A stretch of 64,000 nt of DNA, taken from positions 342,001 to 406,000 of the forward strand of contig NW_024752010.1 in NCBI RefSeq assembly GCF_018991925.1, in the 5' to 3' direction. Both the position numbers and the translations under genes were made by a program. This DNA comes from Homarus americanus. Lineage: Eukaryota > Arthropoda > Malacostraca > Decapoda > Nephropidae. Of the stretch, positions 51,850-62,599 are shown piece by piece. The stretch's first letter is position 1, and each line of letters opens with the position of its first letter. The notes beneath the pieces were generated by a model. That model was given only the letters and a program-made list of their open reading frames with translations, was not told where the DNA came from and made no database searches.

Positions 51850-51852
<3 letters not shown>
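51103..51852. other. Gene-free AT-rich DNA
   Basis: A short (CA)n at about 51103-51127, otherwise AT-rich with no supported gene. Confidence 0.5.

Positions 51853-51924
<72 letters not shown>
51853..51924. repeat. (CT)36 microsatellite
   Basis: A perfect 72-bp TC run. Confidence 0.98.
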
Positions 51925-51927
<3 letters not shown>

Positions 51928-52233
51928 AAGAAAAGAAAAAACTATGCCTTACTCTCTCCCCTAAAATGGTAGAGAATTTGTGACGTCGGAAATGAATCCA
52001 ATTTTTCATGGTAGTGGAAATATTACTCTCGTTTATACTATATATATTGCCAGATATAACTGCACATTAGGTCTAAATAATTGCCGTGGTGACAGGCGGC
52101 AGTGAGGCCAGGATGCTCTCAGGTCACCTATATACTGTAGTTAGTTATAAACGATAAAAACATCTGATTCGTATTAACTTCAATAATGTACCCTAACTTT
52201 GCACACCTAACCTAGTCAAACCTAACCTGTTAA

Positions 52234-52263
52234 TGTGTGTGTGTGTGGGTGTGTGTGTGTGTT

Positions 52264-52341
<78 letters not shown>
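52234..52341. repeat. (GT)n microsatellite, 108 bp
   Basis: GT run with GGGT and TTAGAGT interruptions near its start, then about 74 bp uninterrupted. Confidence 0.97.
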
Positions 52342-52342
<1 letters not shown>

Positions 52343-52668
52343 AAGTATATGTTAAAAGCATCAAATTCAACAGGACATTAACGATGGAGATAAAAAGCTA
52401 ACAGTACAGACCGGCCTTTCATACACACCCAGCAGGAAGTAGTTGTATCCTGGCAGTACATAGACAATACATACAGTATATATATTGAGGAAAATATTAT
52501 AGTACCTGGACTCGTATTTCCACCTCTCTCATTCGCAAAACACTGCTGGAGAGCCACGTGGAAAAATAGCCAGGGTGGAATTTAATAACTGTGGAAGTAT
52601 TGCTACGCTTTCTTTGATAAAAACTCACCTTCCGCTCCTGTGTGTGTGTCTCGTAGCCCCAGTTTTTC

Positions 52669-52670
<2 letters not shown>

Positions 52671-52722
<52 letters not shown>
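52671..52722. repeat. (GT)26 microsatellite
   Basis: A perfect 52-bp GT run. Confidence 0.97.
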
Positions 52723-52724
<2 letters not shown>

Positions 52725-54402
52725 GTAAAATGGGTATATATTCGTCGATACATTTAACTGCCACAATATATTTGCCATGTCCAGAATTTCATTATACTGT
52801 ACAGTTTGCCAGGAAGGTGAAGCTTTGCCAGATTTAAATTATATTCAGAAAGTCTTTGTTAAAGATTGCAAGAGTGGCAAAATGCTTAAACTGTGTAATT
52901 AATAATATTTTTTTTAGTGAGGCGATCAAACTTTTAATTAATTAAAAATCTTGTCACGTGTGGAAAATTTCTGCTTTCAGAAAATATATAAAGATAAAAA
53001 CTTTCCTTTAAACTCATTAGTCACAGTTGACCTTTGAGACGTAAATATCATTTGGATGTTAAGTGAAGATTGTTTATTGTAAGGTGGCTGCTGACCCTCC
53101 GCCTCAGAGATGAGACTAGGATCATTTTCCCTCAACTCTCAGTAGCTGTTGTCATGATGAACATATTCCTATTTAATGTCTAAATTGAGAAATAACATTT
53201 TGAACAGTCGAGTAAATTGATTAAGGCTCAGTCCCCCGTCACGCGCACCGGCTGACAACCTGAATAAACATTTGCTTTAAAGAAATGGAATGTTTACACA
53301 ATTTTCAAGGGACAGAGTGGGAATTGTGCCCGGGTCGTGGGTGTTATATCTAGCGTGGAGGCTAAGCGGCCCTGGCTGGCGTATCAGTGTCAGGTACGGG
53401 TGGAGGAGGAGCTTCGTCAACAACCATCACCTAAGTAGAACACAGTCTCGCTCCAGCTGTCGGACACAAACATTGTTTATTACTGATCACATAATCAAGT
53501 TATTTTAGTTGTCGTGATGCTTTTTAAGATTCAGACTGAAGTTTATTTGGTTTCTATCCACACGTCCAGGTGCGGCGCACAGCTCTACCAGGCCATGACT
53601 GACCGGGCTGTTCAATAATACTCTTTCTATCTCATAAGAATTTGTTAAGCCTTATAACTAATGCAGAGAGAGAGAGAGAGAGAGGGGTGGGGTGGGGGGA
53701 TAGGTAATTGACCGATTTTGTTGTCCAAAGTCATATTTTCTTGGTTGACAGAATGCAGAAATTAAAATATTAAAGAACTTTATGTCCCAGAATATGTTAA
53801 AGTCGGCTGTATTCGTGTGTGTGTTCAGGGAAGAGTTCATGGGAGGTTCAGCAAGCGCTTGTATTCGAGGGGATGATTTCTCTTTATCGTTCCAATATTT
53901 CATCGCTCGTCAGACAGAACTATTGATTTTGCACGTGACGTCCAAATACAGCCATTCAATTCCGACACTGAAAATACACTGCGAAATATTCAATTTATTT
54001 TGCTTGGAAAATGGATGAATAGCGAAGCAAATCAAATTTTTTTTATTATTATTTATCTGTCCATTCAAAGTGGTGGTTTATTTTTCATCATTAACTCAAC
54101 TATTCAGACGTATTTATTGTTGAAAGCATTTGGTCATGGAACAGCCTACCAGTGCGTTACTATGTTCACTATGAATGGCCAGCAACACGATATTATATAT
54201 TATGTATGCACTTACTAACGCTGGCAGTTTTTACGCTAAATTGACATACCAATTTTTCCACCAGTATGTAAATTGGCCCACCGGAACTTTTAATCAGAAA
54301 CGTATTTTTTTTATCTGCGGCGTCTGCCTGAGGGAGGAGGAGGAGGAGGGGAAGGAGAAGTTAAGAGGAGGAGGTACAGACGAGGTCAACAAGCCCGTGT
54401 GG

Positions 54403-54406
<4 letters not shown>
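52723..54406. other. Gene-free stretch
   Basis: Mixed AT-rich sequence. Frames at 53290-53508, 53782-54018 and 54000-54218 show no recognisable domain. A short (GA)n lies at about 53666-53683. Confidence 0.45.

Positions 54407-54437
<31 letters not shown>
54407..54437. repeat. (TC)15 microsatellite
   Basis: A perfect TC run. Confidence 0.96.
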
Positions 54438-54438
<1 letters not shown>

Positions 54439-54542
54439 GGTGGACGTATTAGCTGTTCAGGGAAATAGGTATCTTGGACCAACTGTCTGCCAAAGAAAGA
54501 TACTTGGATCAGCTTTTTGGGGGCAGAGAGAGAGAGAGAGAG

Positions 54543-54546
<4 letters not shown>

Positions 54547-54602
<56 letters not shown>
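54547..54602. repeat. (TG)28 microsatellite
   Basis: A perfect 56-bp TG run preceded by a short GA run (54535-54541). Confidence 0.97.
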
Positions 54603-54603
<1 letters not shown>

Positions 54604-54777
54604 CGCCTCAGCTGTGTGACTGCTGCCTTTTGCTCATTAGAAAACTTGTGTTGTGTTTACTTCGCTGGCGGAGTTTTGTGTCCTTCAAAGCGACAAACAG
54701 AAGATGTGCTCGATCACGTCTGTCTCCTGTCGCCCTGTGATCACAACTCTTGACTTGTGGGGTTGATCTTAGTGATG

Positions 54778-54780
<3 letters not shown>

Positions 54781-54828
<48 letters not shown>
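54781..54828. repeat. (AC)24 microsatellite
   Basis: A perfect 48-bp AC run, complementary to the TG tract that ends 178 bp upstream. Confidence 0.97.
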
Positions 54829-54830
<2 letters not shown>

Positions 54831-54897
54831 ACAAAACTGGTGATAACTCCTTAAAACATGAAGGAATGTTACTGATTATTGAACACGTCTGGGGTAT

Positions 54898-54928
54898 GGT
54901 TAGGTTAGGTTAGGTCAGGTTAGGTTAT
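54898..54928. repeat. Telomere-like (GGTTA)n tract
   Basis: Six GGTTA-type units with one C substitution (GGTCA). Confidence 0.9.
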
Positions 54929-55169
54929 GGCCCGATCAGGAAAACCTTTAACGTGCGAACTTTTTGGAGAATTTTTGTAGAGGATAAGATCACGTAGAAG
55001 TAACCTACCAACGCCCCCGGAGTCCTCCTCTAATGGTACTGCAGGAAGGAGTAGGTGGGAGGGGGAAGTGGGTGCTCCCTCTACACACACACATACGAGA
55101 ATTTTTTTAAAAACTTTGCCCGATCGTTTGGCGGACACGAGGAGTACCTTGGTGTTGAGGCTGACCAGG

Positions 55170-55482
55170 TAGATAGGTGTTTAGCCCTCCTCCTTACCCT
55201 CCTTTCCACGTCTCCCTCTCCTAACCCCCCCTCCTCCCCTCTCTTCTCCGTCTATCCCCTCCCTTTCCCTCTCCATTCTTCTGTTTCCTCTTTCATATAC
55301 ACCCTCCCCCCTATCCTCGCTCCTCTAGTTTCTGCTACCCCTTCACCCATCCCCCCTTTCCTCTCTCCTTCAACCTTCATGTATTCTTCCTTTCTCCTTC
55401 TCCTTTCCACTCTTCTTTCTCTTCCACACCTCCTCCATTCCTCCTCCTCCACTGCCCACCACCACCACCACCAGCAAGACAC
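55170..55482. repeat. Pyrimidine-rich block ending in CAC/CTC repeats
   Basis: C/T-rich + strand with a short CCACCACCACCACCAG run at about 55458-55474. The 155-codon frame across it is composition-driven. Confidence 0.85.
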
Positions 55483-55724
55483 CACTGCAAAAAATACCGA
55501 GCAATTAAGCGTAAACGTGTAGAACTAGTTAGCCTCGGAAGCTAAAACAAAAAACAAATAGAATGAGACTTTGTTACTGTGGTTAGAAATTACACGCTGG
55601 GTGGCGGAGAGTGACGATAGAGTGTGCTCAGCGTGAGCCCCTCAGACGTTGGAAGACTGGTCAAATAGGACGCCTTCGTAAACAGACTATGACCAACCCA
55701 TCTTGTCTTGATAAAGCGGCCGGC

Positions 55725-57600
55725 AGAGAGAGAGCAATGGGGCCATGAAGTGAGAATAAAAAAAACGAAAGGAAAAGAAAATAACGTCAGGAAGAAAGAA
55801 AGAAGAATGTTGAAAGGAAATGGAAACTAGAGAGAGAGAGTGAGAGTGAGTGAGCAATGGAGAAAATGGAAGAGAATGGAAAGAAGCAGACGAATACTAA
55901 AATAGAGAGGAGGGGGGACAAGGAAAAAGATGGTGAAACACAGTTGAAGAGCGGCGAAGAAGAACAGTGAAAGGAACCTCTACCCTCCCCCCACCCCCCC
56001 CTCAAAAATGAACTGGAACGAAAATACGATGGTGGAAGGAGAAGAAATGATGGAGGAGAGAGAGAGAGACGCTATTAAAGACTTTGGAAAAACCTGGAGA
56101 AAGAGAGGGAAAGGGATATGTGTGAGACAGGGGGAAGGACTGAAAAATAAACGATGCTGGAATAGAGAGAGAGAGAGAGAAGAGAGAGAAGAGAAAGAGA
56201 GAGAGAGAATAAATACATAAGTGTCAACTGCTTCACTCGTCTAAATCTCTGGGAAGGAGGTTTATGAAGTAACAAACCAAAGCAAAAGGAATTATTTTGT
56301 TCACGACTGTATGTATATAATATTTAACCTTTTAACCAATCTTGATATTGATTCCCTCTATAGAGTAAAAACCCCATAGTAAAAAAACCCCAGCCTTACA
56401 CACACACTCCAGTACAAACATCTACACTACTATTACTGAAAACAACATTTGCTTTACATCATAGAACTTATAATGGTTTAATATTATACGTACAATAGAA
56501 CACCTTTAATATTTATACTACTACACATTGATTCTTTAATTGTATATGTGATTAGATATTGAAACTGTTTTGGTTTTGTTTTTCAAGTCAGATGAAAACA
56601 GAGACACGGGGAATAAATAGAGGAGCAGGGAGACAGAATAAATATAATTGGGTTATCGTTAATGAAGAAAGAGAGAGAGAGAGAAACAGAGAGAATATTA
56701 ATAAAGGGGGAATTAGAATCATCATAGAGACACACAAAGACAGTGATAAACGAGGGATAGAGAGAAAGAAAAGACATAGTTTGGTTATTAGGAGAGAGAG
56801 AGAGAGAGAGAGGAGAGAACTCAACACAAAGGCAGGCATAATCATTGATAAAGAGGGAGATGGAGAGAGAAACAGAAGAACGATAATTAGGCTACTGGAT
56901 TATGTATGAGGTGACAGAGAGAAAAAATCAACAAAGGAGAGCTAACAGCCTACAGAGAGACAGAGAGAGACAGTGATAAATAGAGAGATAGTGATAGACA
57001 GAAGAATGGAAGAGAGACAGTGATAAAGAGAAGCGGGAAGAGAGAGACAGAGACACAATAACACAGAAGGAGGAAGAAAGAGACAAAGAAACAGTTACAT
57101 TATAGTGAAACAAAAGAGAGAGAGAGAGAGAGAGAGATAAAAATGACCAACTAAGGAGACACCACAAAGCCTACAGGGAGAGACACAGAGAGACAGAAAG
57201 AGATAGAGAGAGATAAAAAATATGGACAAAGGGTAACTGAGAGTTTCATAAAAGCCATAATTATCTGCCTCTGGGATTTCTTAATACTAATGATGTCTCC
57301 CCAGTCTAATGATGTCTGCCCCCTTGCCTCTCTGTCTGGGGGAGACGGTGGGTGATGGAGAGGGGAAGTGACGGGTTGTTAGGGGTGAGAGGGAAGGGGA
57401 GAGATGGGTCGTTAGGGGGAGGGAGACACTGACAGGAAGGGAGGGTCGAGAAATGGAGAGAGGGGGGGGGGAGGCAGTCAAACAGAGAGAGAAAAGGAGA
57501 AATTGACAAAAGAATGAAGGGAGAGAGAGAGAGAACGATAGGCTGGGAGAAAATTTGAGAGAAATTGAGCGAGTTGGAGAAATAGAGAGAGAAAATGTGT

Positions 57601-57658
<58 letters not shown>
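55725..57658. repeat. ~1.9-kb polypurine-biased strand
   Basis: From about 55725 the + strand is dominated by A and G, with many GAGAGA runs (for example 56166-56210, 56668-56695, 56790-56812, 57115-57137) and a final perfect (GA)27 at 57605-57658. A less biased AT-rich gap occupies about 56215-56590. G-rich words (GGGGAGGG) dominate 57340-57475. No gene: frames on either strand are Arg/Glu- or Ser/Leu-rich. Confidence 0.85.
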
Positions 57659-57661
<3 letters not shown>

Positions 57662-57965
57662 GGATGGCTGGATGAAATATTTCTACAAAATTTCCTCACA
57701 AACAAAAAATCTTCCCGAAAAAGAAATTAATGTGAATGAAAACAAATTATAAATCTGGTTAATTTTTATAAATATATATACCAAATTTTCATGATATTAC
57801 AATAATGTGTTTTACGATAAGAAAGGAATTAGGAAATACTTTTTTTAACACAATTACTGGAGATTATATCGTTTGTTTATGTCACTAATATAATGTGTAT
57901 ATTTCTCTGTAATCTTGAGGAGTGACGGAAGCTATACTGTACTTCTTCATCTATGTAAGAGTAAC
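57659..57965. other. Gene-free AT-rich DNA
   Basis: No supported gene or structure. Confidence 0.5.
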
Positions 57966-58063
57966 TGGTTTAATATGATTGGTTTAATATGACTGGTTTA
58001 ATATAATTGGTTTAATATGACTGGTTTAATATGATTGGTTTAATATGACTGGTTTAATATGAT
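57966..58063. repeat. 14-bp minisatellite, seven units in alternation
   Basis: Seven units of TGGTTTAATATGAY start at 57966 and recur every 14 bp. The last base mostly alternates T and C, so the true repeat may be a 28-bp dimer. One unit has ATAAT in place of ATGAT. Confidence 0.96.
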
Positions 58064-58394
58064 TCTTTGTGTTCCAGTCTAGATAAATTGATAAGTATTT
58101 TACTATTATATATTAAATATTATATTGTAGTTGAGATAAAAGCCTCAATGTATAGATAACTGAAACTCCAGAAATTCCTGTACGTACGAATGATTTGAGT
58201 TTAAACTTTTTCTTTCCTCCTGACAGAACTGTTGGCTTACGCATCGTAGATAGCAATAGTCCATGTCCAGCGGAGTTAGTAGAGCATGCTGTAAGGAACC
58301 TTCGTAAATAAAACACTAAATCATCTGTTTCCCTTTGTATTTTACGATTTTATGATTGATGATAAAATTTATATTGGATTGTGCCATCATCAAC

Positions 58395-58636
58395 CACCCA
58401 CCCACCCACCCACCCACCCACCCACCCACCACCCCTCGCTCAATCAGAAGACCGGTGTTAGATCGAGGCTAAAAAAAAACAGAATCCCTGGAGGGTAAAC
58501 TGGCTATGTTCAGGGAGGACAACACTGAACATCACCCGTCACACCTACAACTCCTGTGAGAATTGAACCCGAGTTACAGGGGTGAGACAAACACTGCACT
58601 GCCCGCCACTCTACCACCGAGCGACACCCTGGACTG
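58395..58636 (-). mobile_element. tRNA-derived SINE with a (GGGT)n tail
   Basis: On the minus strand, box-A-like TCGCTCGGTGGTAGAGTGG (about 58606-58624) and box-B-like GGGTTCAATTC (58560-58570) lie about 45 bp apart, as in a polymerase III promoter. A body of about 130 bp follows (ACAGGAGTTGTAGGTGTGACGGG and on), and the element appears to end in a (GGGT)n tract (58395-58431). It differs from both other SINEs in the window. The exact 3' boundary is uncertain because the tetranucleotide could be independent. Confidence 0.65.
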
Positions 58637-58653
58637 TGGCGATGCTTTATGAT

Positions 58654-58656
<3 letters not shown>

Positions 58657-58714
<58 letters not shown>
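58657..58714. repeat. (CT)29 microsatellite
   Basis: A perfect 58-bp CT run starting 21 bp from the head of the SINE. Confidence 0.97.
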
Positions 58715-58718
<4 letters not shown>

Positions 58719-59104
58719 TTCGAGAACCCTAACTCATTACTATATTTTACGACTTGCGATAAACAAGAACCTAAAAATCAATAGATCAGACATTATTCCA
58801 ACTGTTTATTGCTCGTTCCTGGATAATCTATGATCATATCAGTGACCTTCTTTTTTTAACCCAAGGTGTGACTGATTCCATTAACCACAATCTTAACACG
58901 ACTTGGATCTATCAGTTCCCTAAGTCCCTTAAGTTTGGATCCATTTCTATTGGTTATTTTTTTTGGCGGGGCGGGGCGGGGCGGGTGGTCTATTAGGACT
59001 ATGGGACTAATAGACGCACTAGTTAATGGATCATAGGGGTTGATTGTTGTTTACTAACCTGATTCGTCTTGAAATACATTACACTCATGACGTCTGCTGT
59101 TGGA
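58715..59104. other. Gene-free DNA with a (GGGGC)n run
   Basis: GGCGGGGCGGGGCGGGGCGG at about 58965-58985 is a GC-box-like, quadruplex-prone run in otherwise AT-rich DNA. No gene can be linked to it. Confidence 0.6.
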
Positions 59105-59422
59105 AATATGGTGCACATCCCCTCTCCTTTTCCTCCCTTGGTTTGCCTTGCTTGGCCTTCCTTCCCTATTCCCCCTTCCCTTTCATTCTTTTCCCCTGTT
59201 CTCTCATCCTTTCCCTTCCCTGTTCTCCCTTCCCTTCCATTCCTTTCCCCTCTTCTCCCTTCACTTCCCTCTTCTCCCTTCCCTTCCCTATTCTTCCTTC
59301 CTTTCCCTCTCCTTCCTTTCCTCTTTCTCCCTTTCCTTCCTCTCCCTTCCCATCCCTCCTCTTGCCTCGTGTCCCTCCTTTTAAAACCCCCTTCCCTCCC
59401 TCCCTTCTCTCCCCATCTCCCC
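59105..59422. repeat. CCCTTC-type pyrimidine satellite
   Basis: C/T-rich + strand built on CCCTTCC/TCTCCCTTC words with a period of about 10-20 bp. All three + frames stay open over nearly 300 bp, which shows that the openness is compositional. Confidence 0.9.
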
Positions 59423-61001
59423 CCATAAAACACCTTTAGTCTACCTTTGTTACACCTTTTCTTCCACTCTGTTCCCATGGTGGATTAGTGCATCACCCAA
59501 GGGCCCATAGGAGCGTTACTTTTCTTGGGTGACTCCTCAATAGTAGCACATATACTAAGTTGAACTAATTATGTAAAGTTGTTCTCTACATTTAAGATGC
59601 AAAATAACATTCCCAGCGGTGTAAATATTTTATACCGAACTTAAGTAAAATGCGACAGCGTGAATTAGCAATGACAGCTTATGGTCACAGAAAAAAAATA
59701 TAATCAGCTTTTATGATGTGGGAAATGTAAGTGAAAATGAAATACACGGAGAAAGTAAGGGAGGAGGGATAGAGTAAGAGGAAAAGCCAAGAGATATACC
59801 ACAGAGAAACGTAAGATAAAAGAAAGGAGAACAGCCATAAGGATAAAAGAGAGACAGTGAAAGGAGAGAGGGAACGGGGAGGAGGAATGAGAGACAACTG
59901 TAACATCATTTACATCGGCAGCAGAAATAATCATCACCAACAGAAGCACTGAAGTTAACGTAGCAAATGGAATCAAATTATCAGTAGGAAACGACACAAG
60001 TAACAAGATCAAGGAGCCATGAGGCGCTCTTAAGTGTCACTTTTTTTACCGTACCGTCCACTCTTGGTCCTCATTTGTGTGCGCCAGGGACCCCAGACTA
60101 AGTGCGTGGGGCCAATAAGAATGTGACCCTTACATATACGAGGATATGGTTGGTGGCTTCGGCGAATTACCCAATTACTGTTGAAGTTTTAAGACGCTCA
60201 ACGGGGAGATGGCCAACCATTAGCAGTTTTAATGCTGGGTAGCTTATTCTCTCAGTACCTTTTCTTCGAAGTCTGAGTTTGTCCTTGTGGGCTTAGGGGG
60301 ACTAGATGGAAGGCATATATTGAGCTTGCTAATGCAGCCCAAACTCTCTCGTGAAGTCTCAGATTGAAATGTCTCATTCCTTTATTGGCAACGTTAAATT
60401 GGTTAGGCCAGCACCTTTACTTACTGACCTAACTGAAAACATACTGATTAATGTTGTTTAACTCAGCACAATAGCTAGTTTTTGTATACTTTGTTTATTT
60501 GTTTATATCGCATAGAGCCAATATATCCCCGATAATTTCAGCCGACCGATAATTCACATTACTTCCGTTGTCAATTAACCCGAATTGTTGGGATTATTTC
60601 CATGAATAAAAACATTGTCAACAAAATATTATTATGTGGGGGATTTTGTTTACAGTGAGGGAGTTTGTTAACACCATGAGGGAGCTTTTTTTTACAGTGA
60701 GGGAATTTATTTACGATAAAAGGGGGTTTGCTTACAGCCTCGTGTCACCAGGTCTAGGTCCCCTTGAGTCTCGTGTCACCAGGTCTAGGTCCCCTTGAGT
60801 TTTCTCTCACTGGGCTCCAGGTACCCGTGAGCCTCACTTCCTCCCCGTCCTCATTCCCTTGCTAATGTCTCCGATATCTGTCAAAACAACAGAAGATTGT
60901 CCTGTGAGGCTCCCACGGGAGTCTATTTTGGGTACAGATAGCACGAAAAATGCTGAGGCCGCTTTGTGTGTTGGGGTGAGGTGTTGTGAAGCGTCAGGGG
61001 G
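59423..61001. other. Gene-free stretch with small tandem duplications
   Basis: TCTCGTGTCACCAGGTCTAG followed by GTCCCCTTGAG occurs twice at about 60740-60800, with a third diverged copy after it. ACAGTGAGGGA(G/A)TTT recurs three times at about 60640-60720. A purine-rich stretch lies at 59735-59900. The segment 60120-60420 has balanced composition but no motif I recognise. No supported gene. Confidence 0.45.
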
Positions 61002-61571
61002 GATTGTGATGTGTCGATGGGGAGGAAGGATTGTGATGTGTCGATGGGGGAGGGAAGGATTGTGATGTGTCGATAGAGGAGGATTGTGATGTGTCGATGG
61101 GGAGGGAAGGATTGTGATGTGTCGATGGGGAGGAAGGTTGTGATGTGTGTGTCGATGGGGAGGGGAAGGATTGTGATGTGTGTCGATGGGGAGGAAGGAC
61201 ATGATGTGTCGATGGGGAGGAAAGGATTGTGATGTGTCGATGGGGAGGGAGGATTGTGATGTGTCGATGGGAGGAAGGATTGTGATGTGTCGATGGGGAG
61301 GAAGGATTGTGATGTGTGTCGATGGGGGAGGAAGGATTGTGATGTGTCGATGGGGAGGAGGATTGTGATGTGTCGATGGGGAGGGGAAGGATTGTGATGT
61401 GTCGATGGGAGAAAGTTGTGATGTGTCATGGGGAGGGAGGATTGTGATGTGTCGATGGGGAGGATTGTGATGTGTCGATGGGGAGGGGAGAAGGATTGTA
61501 ATGTGTCGATGGGGAGGGGGGAAGGATTGTGATGTGTCGATAGGGAGGGGGGATAGGATTGTGATGTCTGA
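61002..61571. repeat. ~570-bp minisatellite, about 21 units of 23-32 bp
   Basis: Units of GATTGTGATGTGTCGATGGG followed by a variable GGAGG(A/G)A tail recur about 21 times. The core is conserved while the G/A tail varies in length, giving 23-32-bp units. Length variants out of step with the codon still leave two minus-strand frames open for over 220 codons, so those frames (Thr/Ile/Ser/His/Pro-rich) are by-products. Confidence 0.97.
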
Positions 61572-62354
61572 TGTAGGTACGGACACACACACACTCATCG
61601 CGTCTTCACTTAAGCATGACGTTGGATGTTTTAAAATAGTTCTGGGTAGTTTAGGATAGTATTTTGGTTATTTATTAGCGTCTGTGTCAGTTGTGGTATT
61701 CGTAATGATTTGACTATTTTACCTCACAATCAATTCCATGTTTTCAGGCTTGGCGGTGTTGTACTTCTTGGCTATCGTCTCACTCTGTCCCTTTATTTCT
61801 CTCCCAATTCACCATTTTCTTACATTAATAGAAACATTATTTATCACGAATAATTAAGTAGCCATTGTTAAGTTTGGTTATTATCTCCTGTGTCGTTGGA
61901 TAAAGTTCTGGTTGACACAGGTTAATGAACAACACATTCCCAGTAAGAAAATAAATGTGTTGATAAATGTTTTTGGATGAATGTAATAGATGAATAGACA
62001 GATGGGATAATAATGCTGGCAATGCTAAAACAATAATCATTTGTTTTCGTTCGAAGTTAATATGATGAAGTAAGCGCAGATACTCGTTAAAATTCAATCC
62101 AGTATTGGAAGGAAACCTTTGAACCGTATCGAACTGAAACTAGTCGGTGCCAAGGTTTAAATAATAGTGTTCTTTAGAAGTTGGTCGGAGTTTTAAGTAA
62201 ATCATACATTGTATTTCTTAAGCTGAACTTTATGAACATGGAGCACCAGTTGTTTCAGGCCACATTCGAGTTAACGCTTAGGGAAGTTTTAAAATGAATT
62301 ATTTCGGAGCTTCGACAATCAGAATTCTGTGTTGTTGCTGCCTTGTTTCGTGAA
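61572..62354. other. Gene-free DNA
   Basis: AT-rich with no supported gene or repeat. Confidence 0.5.
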
Positions 62355-62599
62355 GTTTAGATCAGTGTTGCCAACAGTAGGATAATTACCCTACGCGTAG
62401 AGTCATTCAGCCTCATCTCCTGGTCTGTAGGCCGGTATATACAGTATATGCTACATACCGGTATATAAATAAAAGCAGTGCCAACTAGTGTAGTAGTATT
62501 TTCTTACTGAGCCGTAGGGTAATGAATGGGAATGTAGGGTAATTTCAGTGTCTGTGTAGGGCCCTGAGGTCTTGAGGGGTTGGCAGCACTGCTTTAGAT
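62355..62599. mobile_element. Non-autonomous hAT-type MITE, 229 bp, with 8-bp target duplication
   Basis: The element (62363-62591) starts with CAGTGTTGCCAAC and ends with GTTGGCAGCACTG, inverted repeats that match at 12 of 13 positions. It is flanked by GTTTAGAT (62355-62362) and CTTTAGAT (62592-62599), an 8-bp duplication with one mismatch that fits the NTNNNNAN pattern of hAT insertions. Subterminal ATTACCCTAC (62385-62394) faces two inverted GTAGGGTAAT copies (62514-62523, 62534-62543), possible transposase-binding repeats. An internal CAGTGCCAAC (62476) resembles the end and suggests nesting. A near-palindrome of CCGGTATATA lies at the centre. There is no coding capacity, so movement would need a transposase from elsewhere. 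Confidence 0.8.

Noticed and set aside
58560..58624. True tRNA gene on the minus strand
   Set aside because: Box A and B are present, but the sequence does not close into an acceptor stem and continues into a SINE-like body.
60834..61598. 254- and 223-codon overlapping minus-strand ORFs with a His/Thr/Ile/Ser/Pro repeat
   Set aside because: Both frames are open across the same minisatellite, whose units vary in length out of step with codons, so no frame is maintained by selection.
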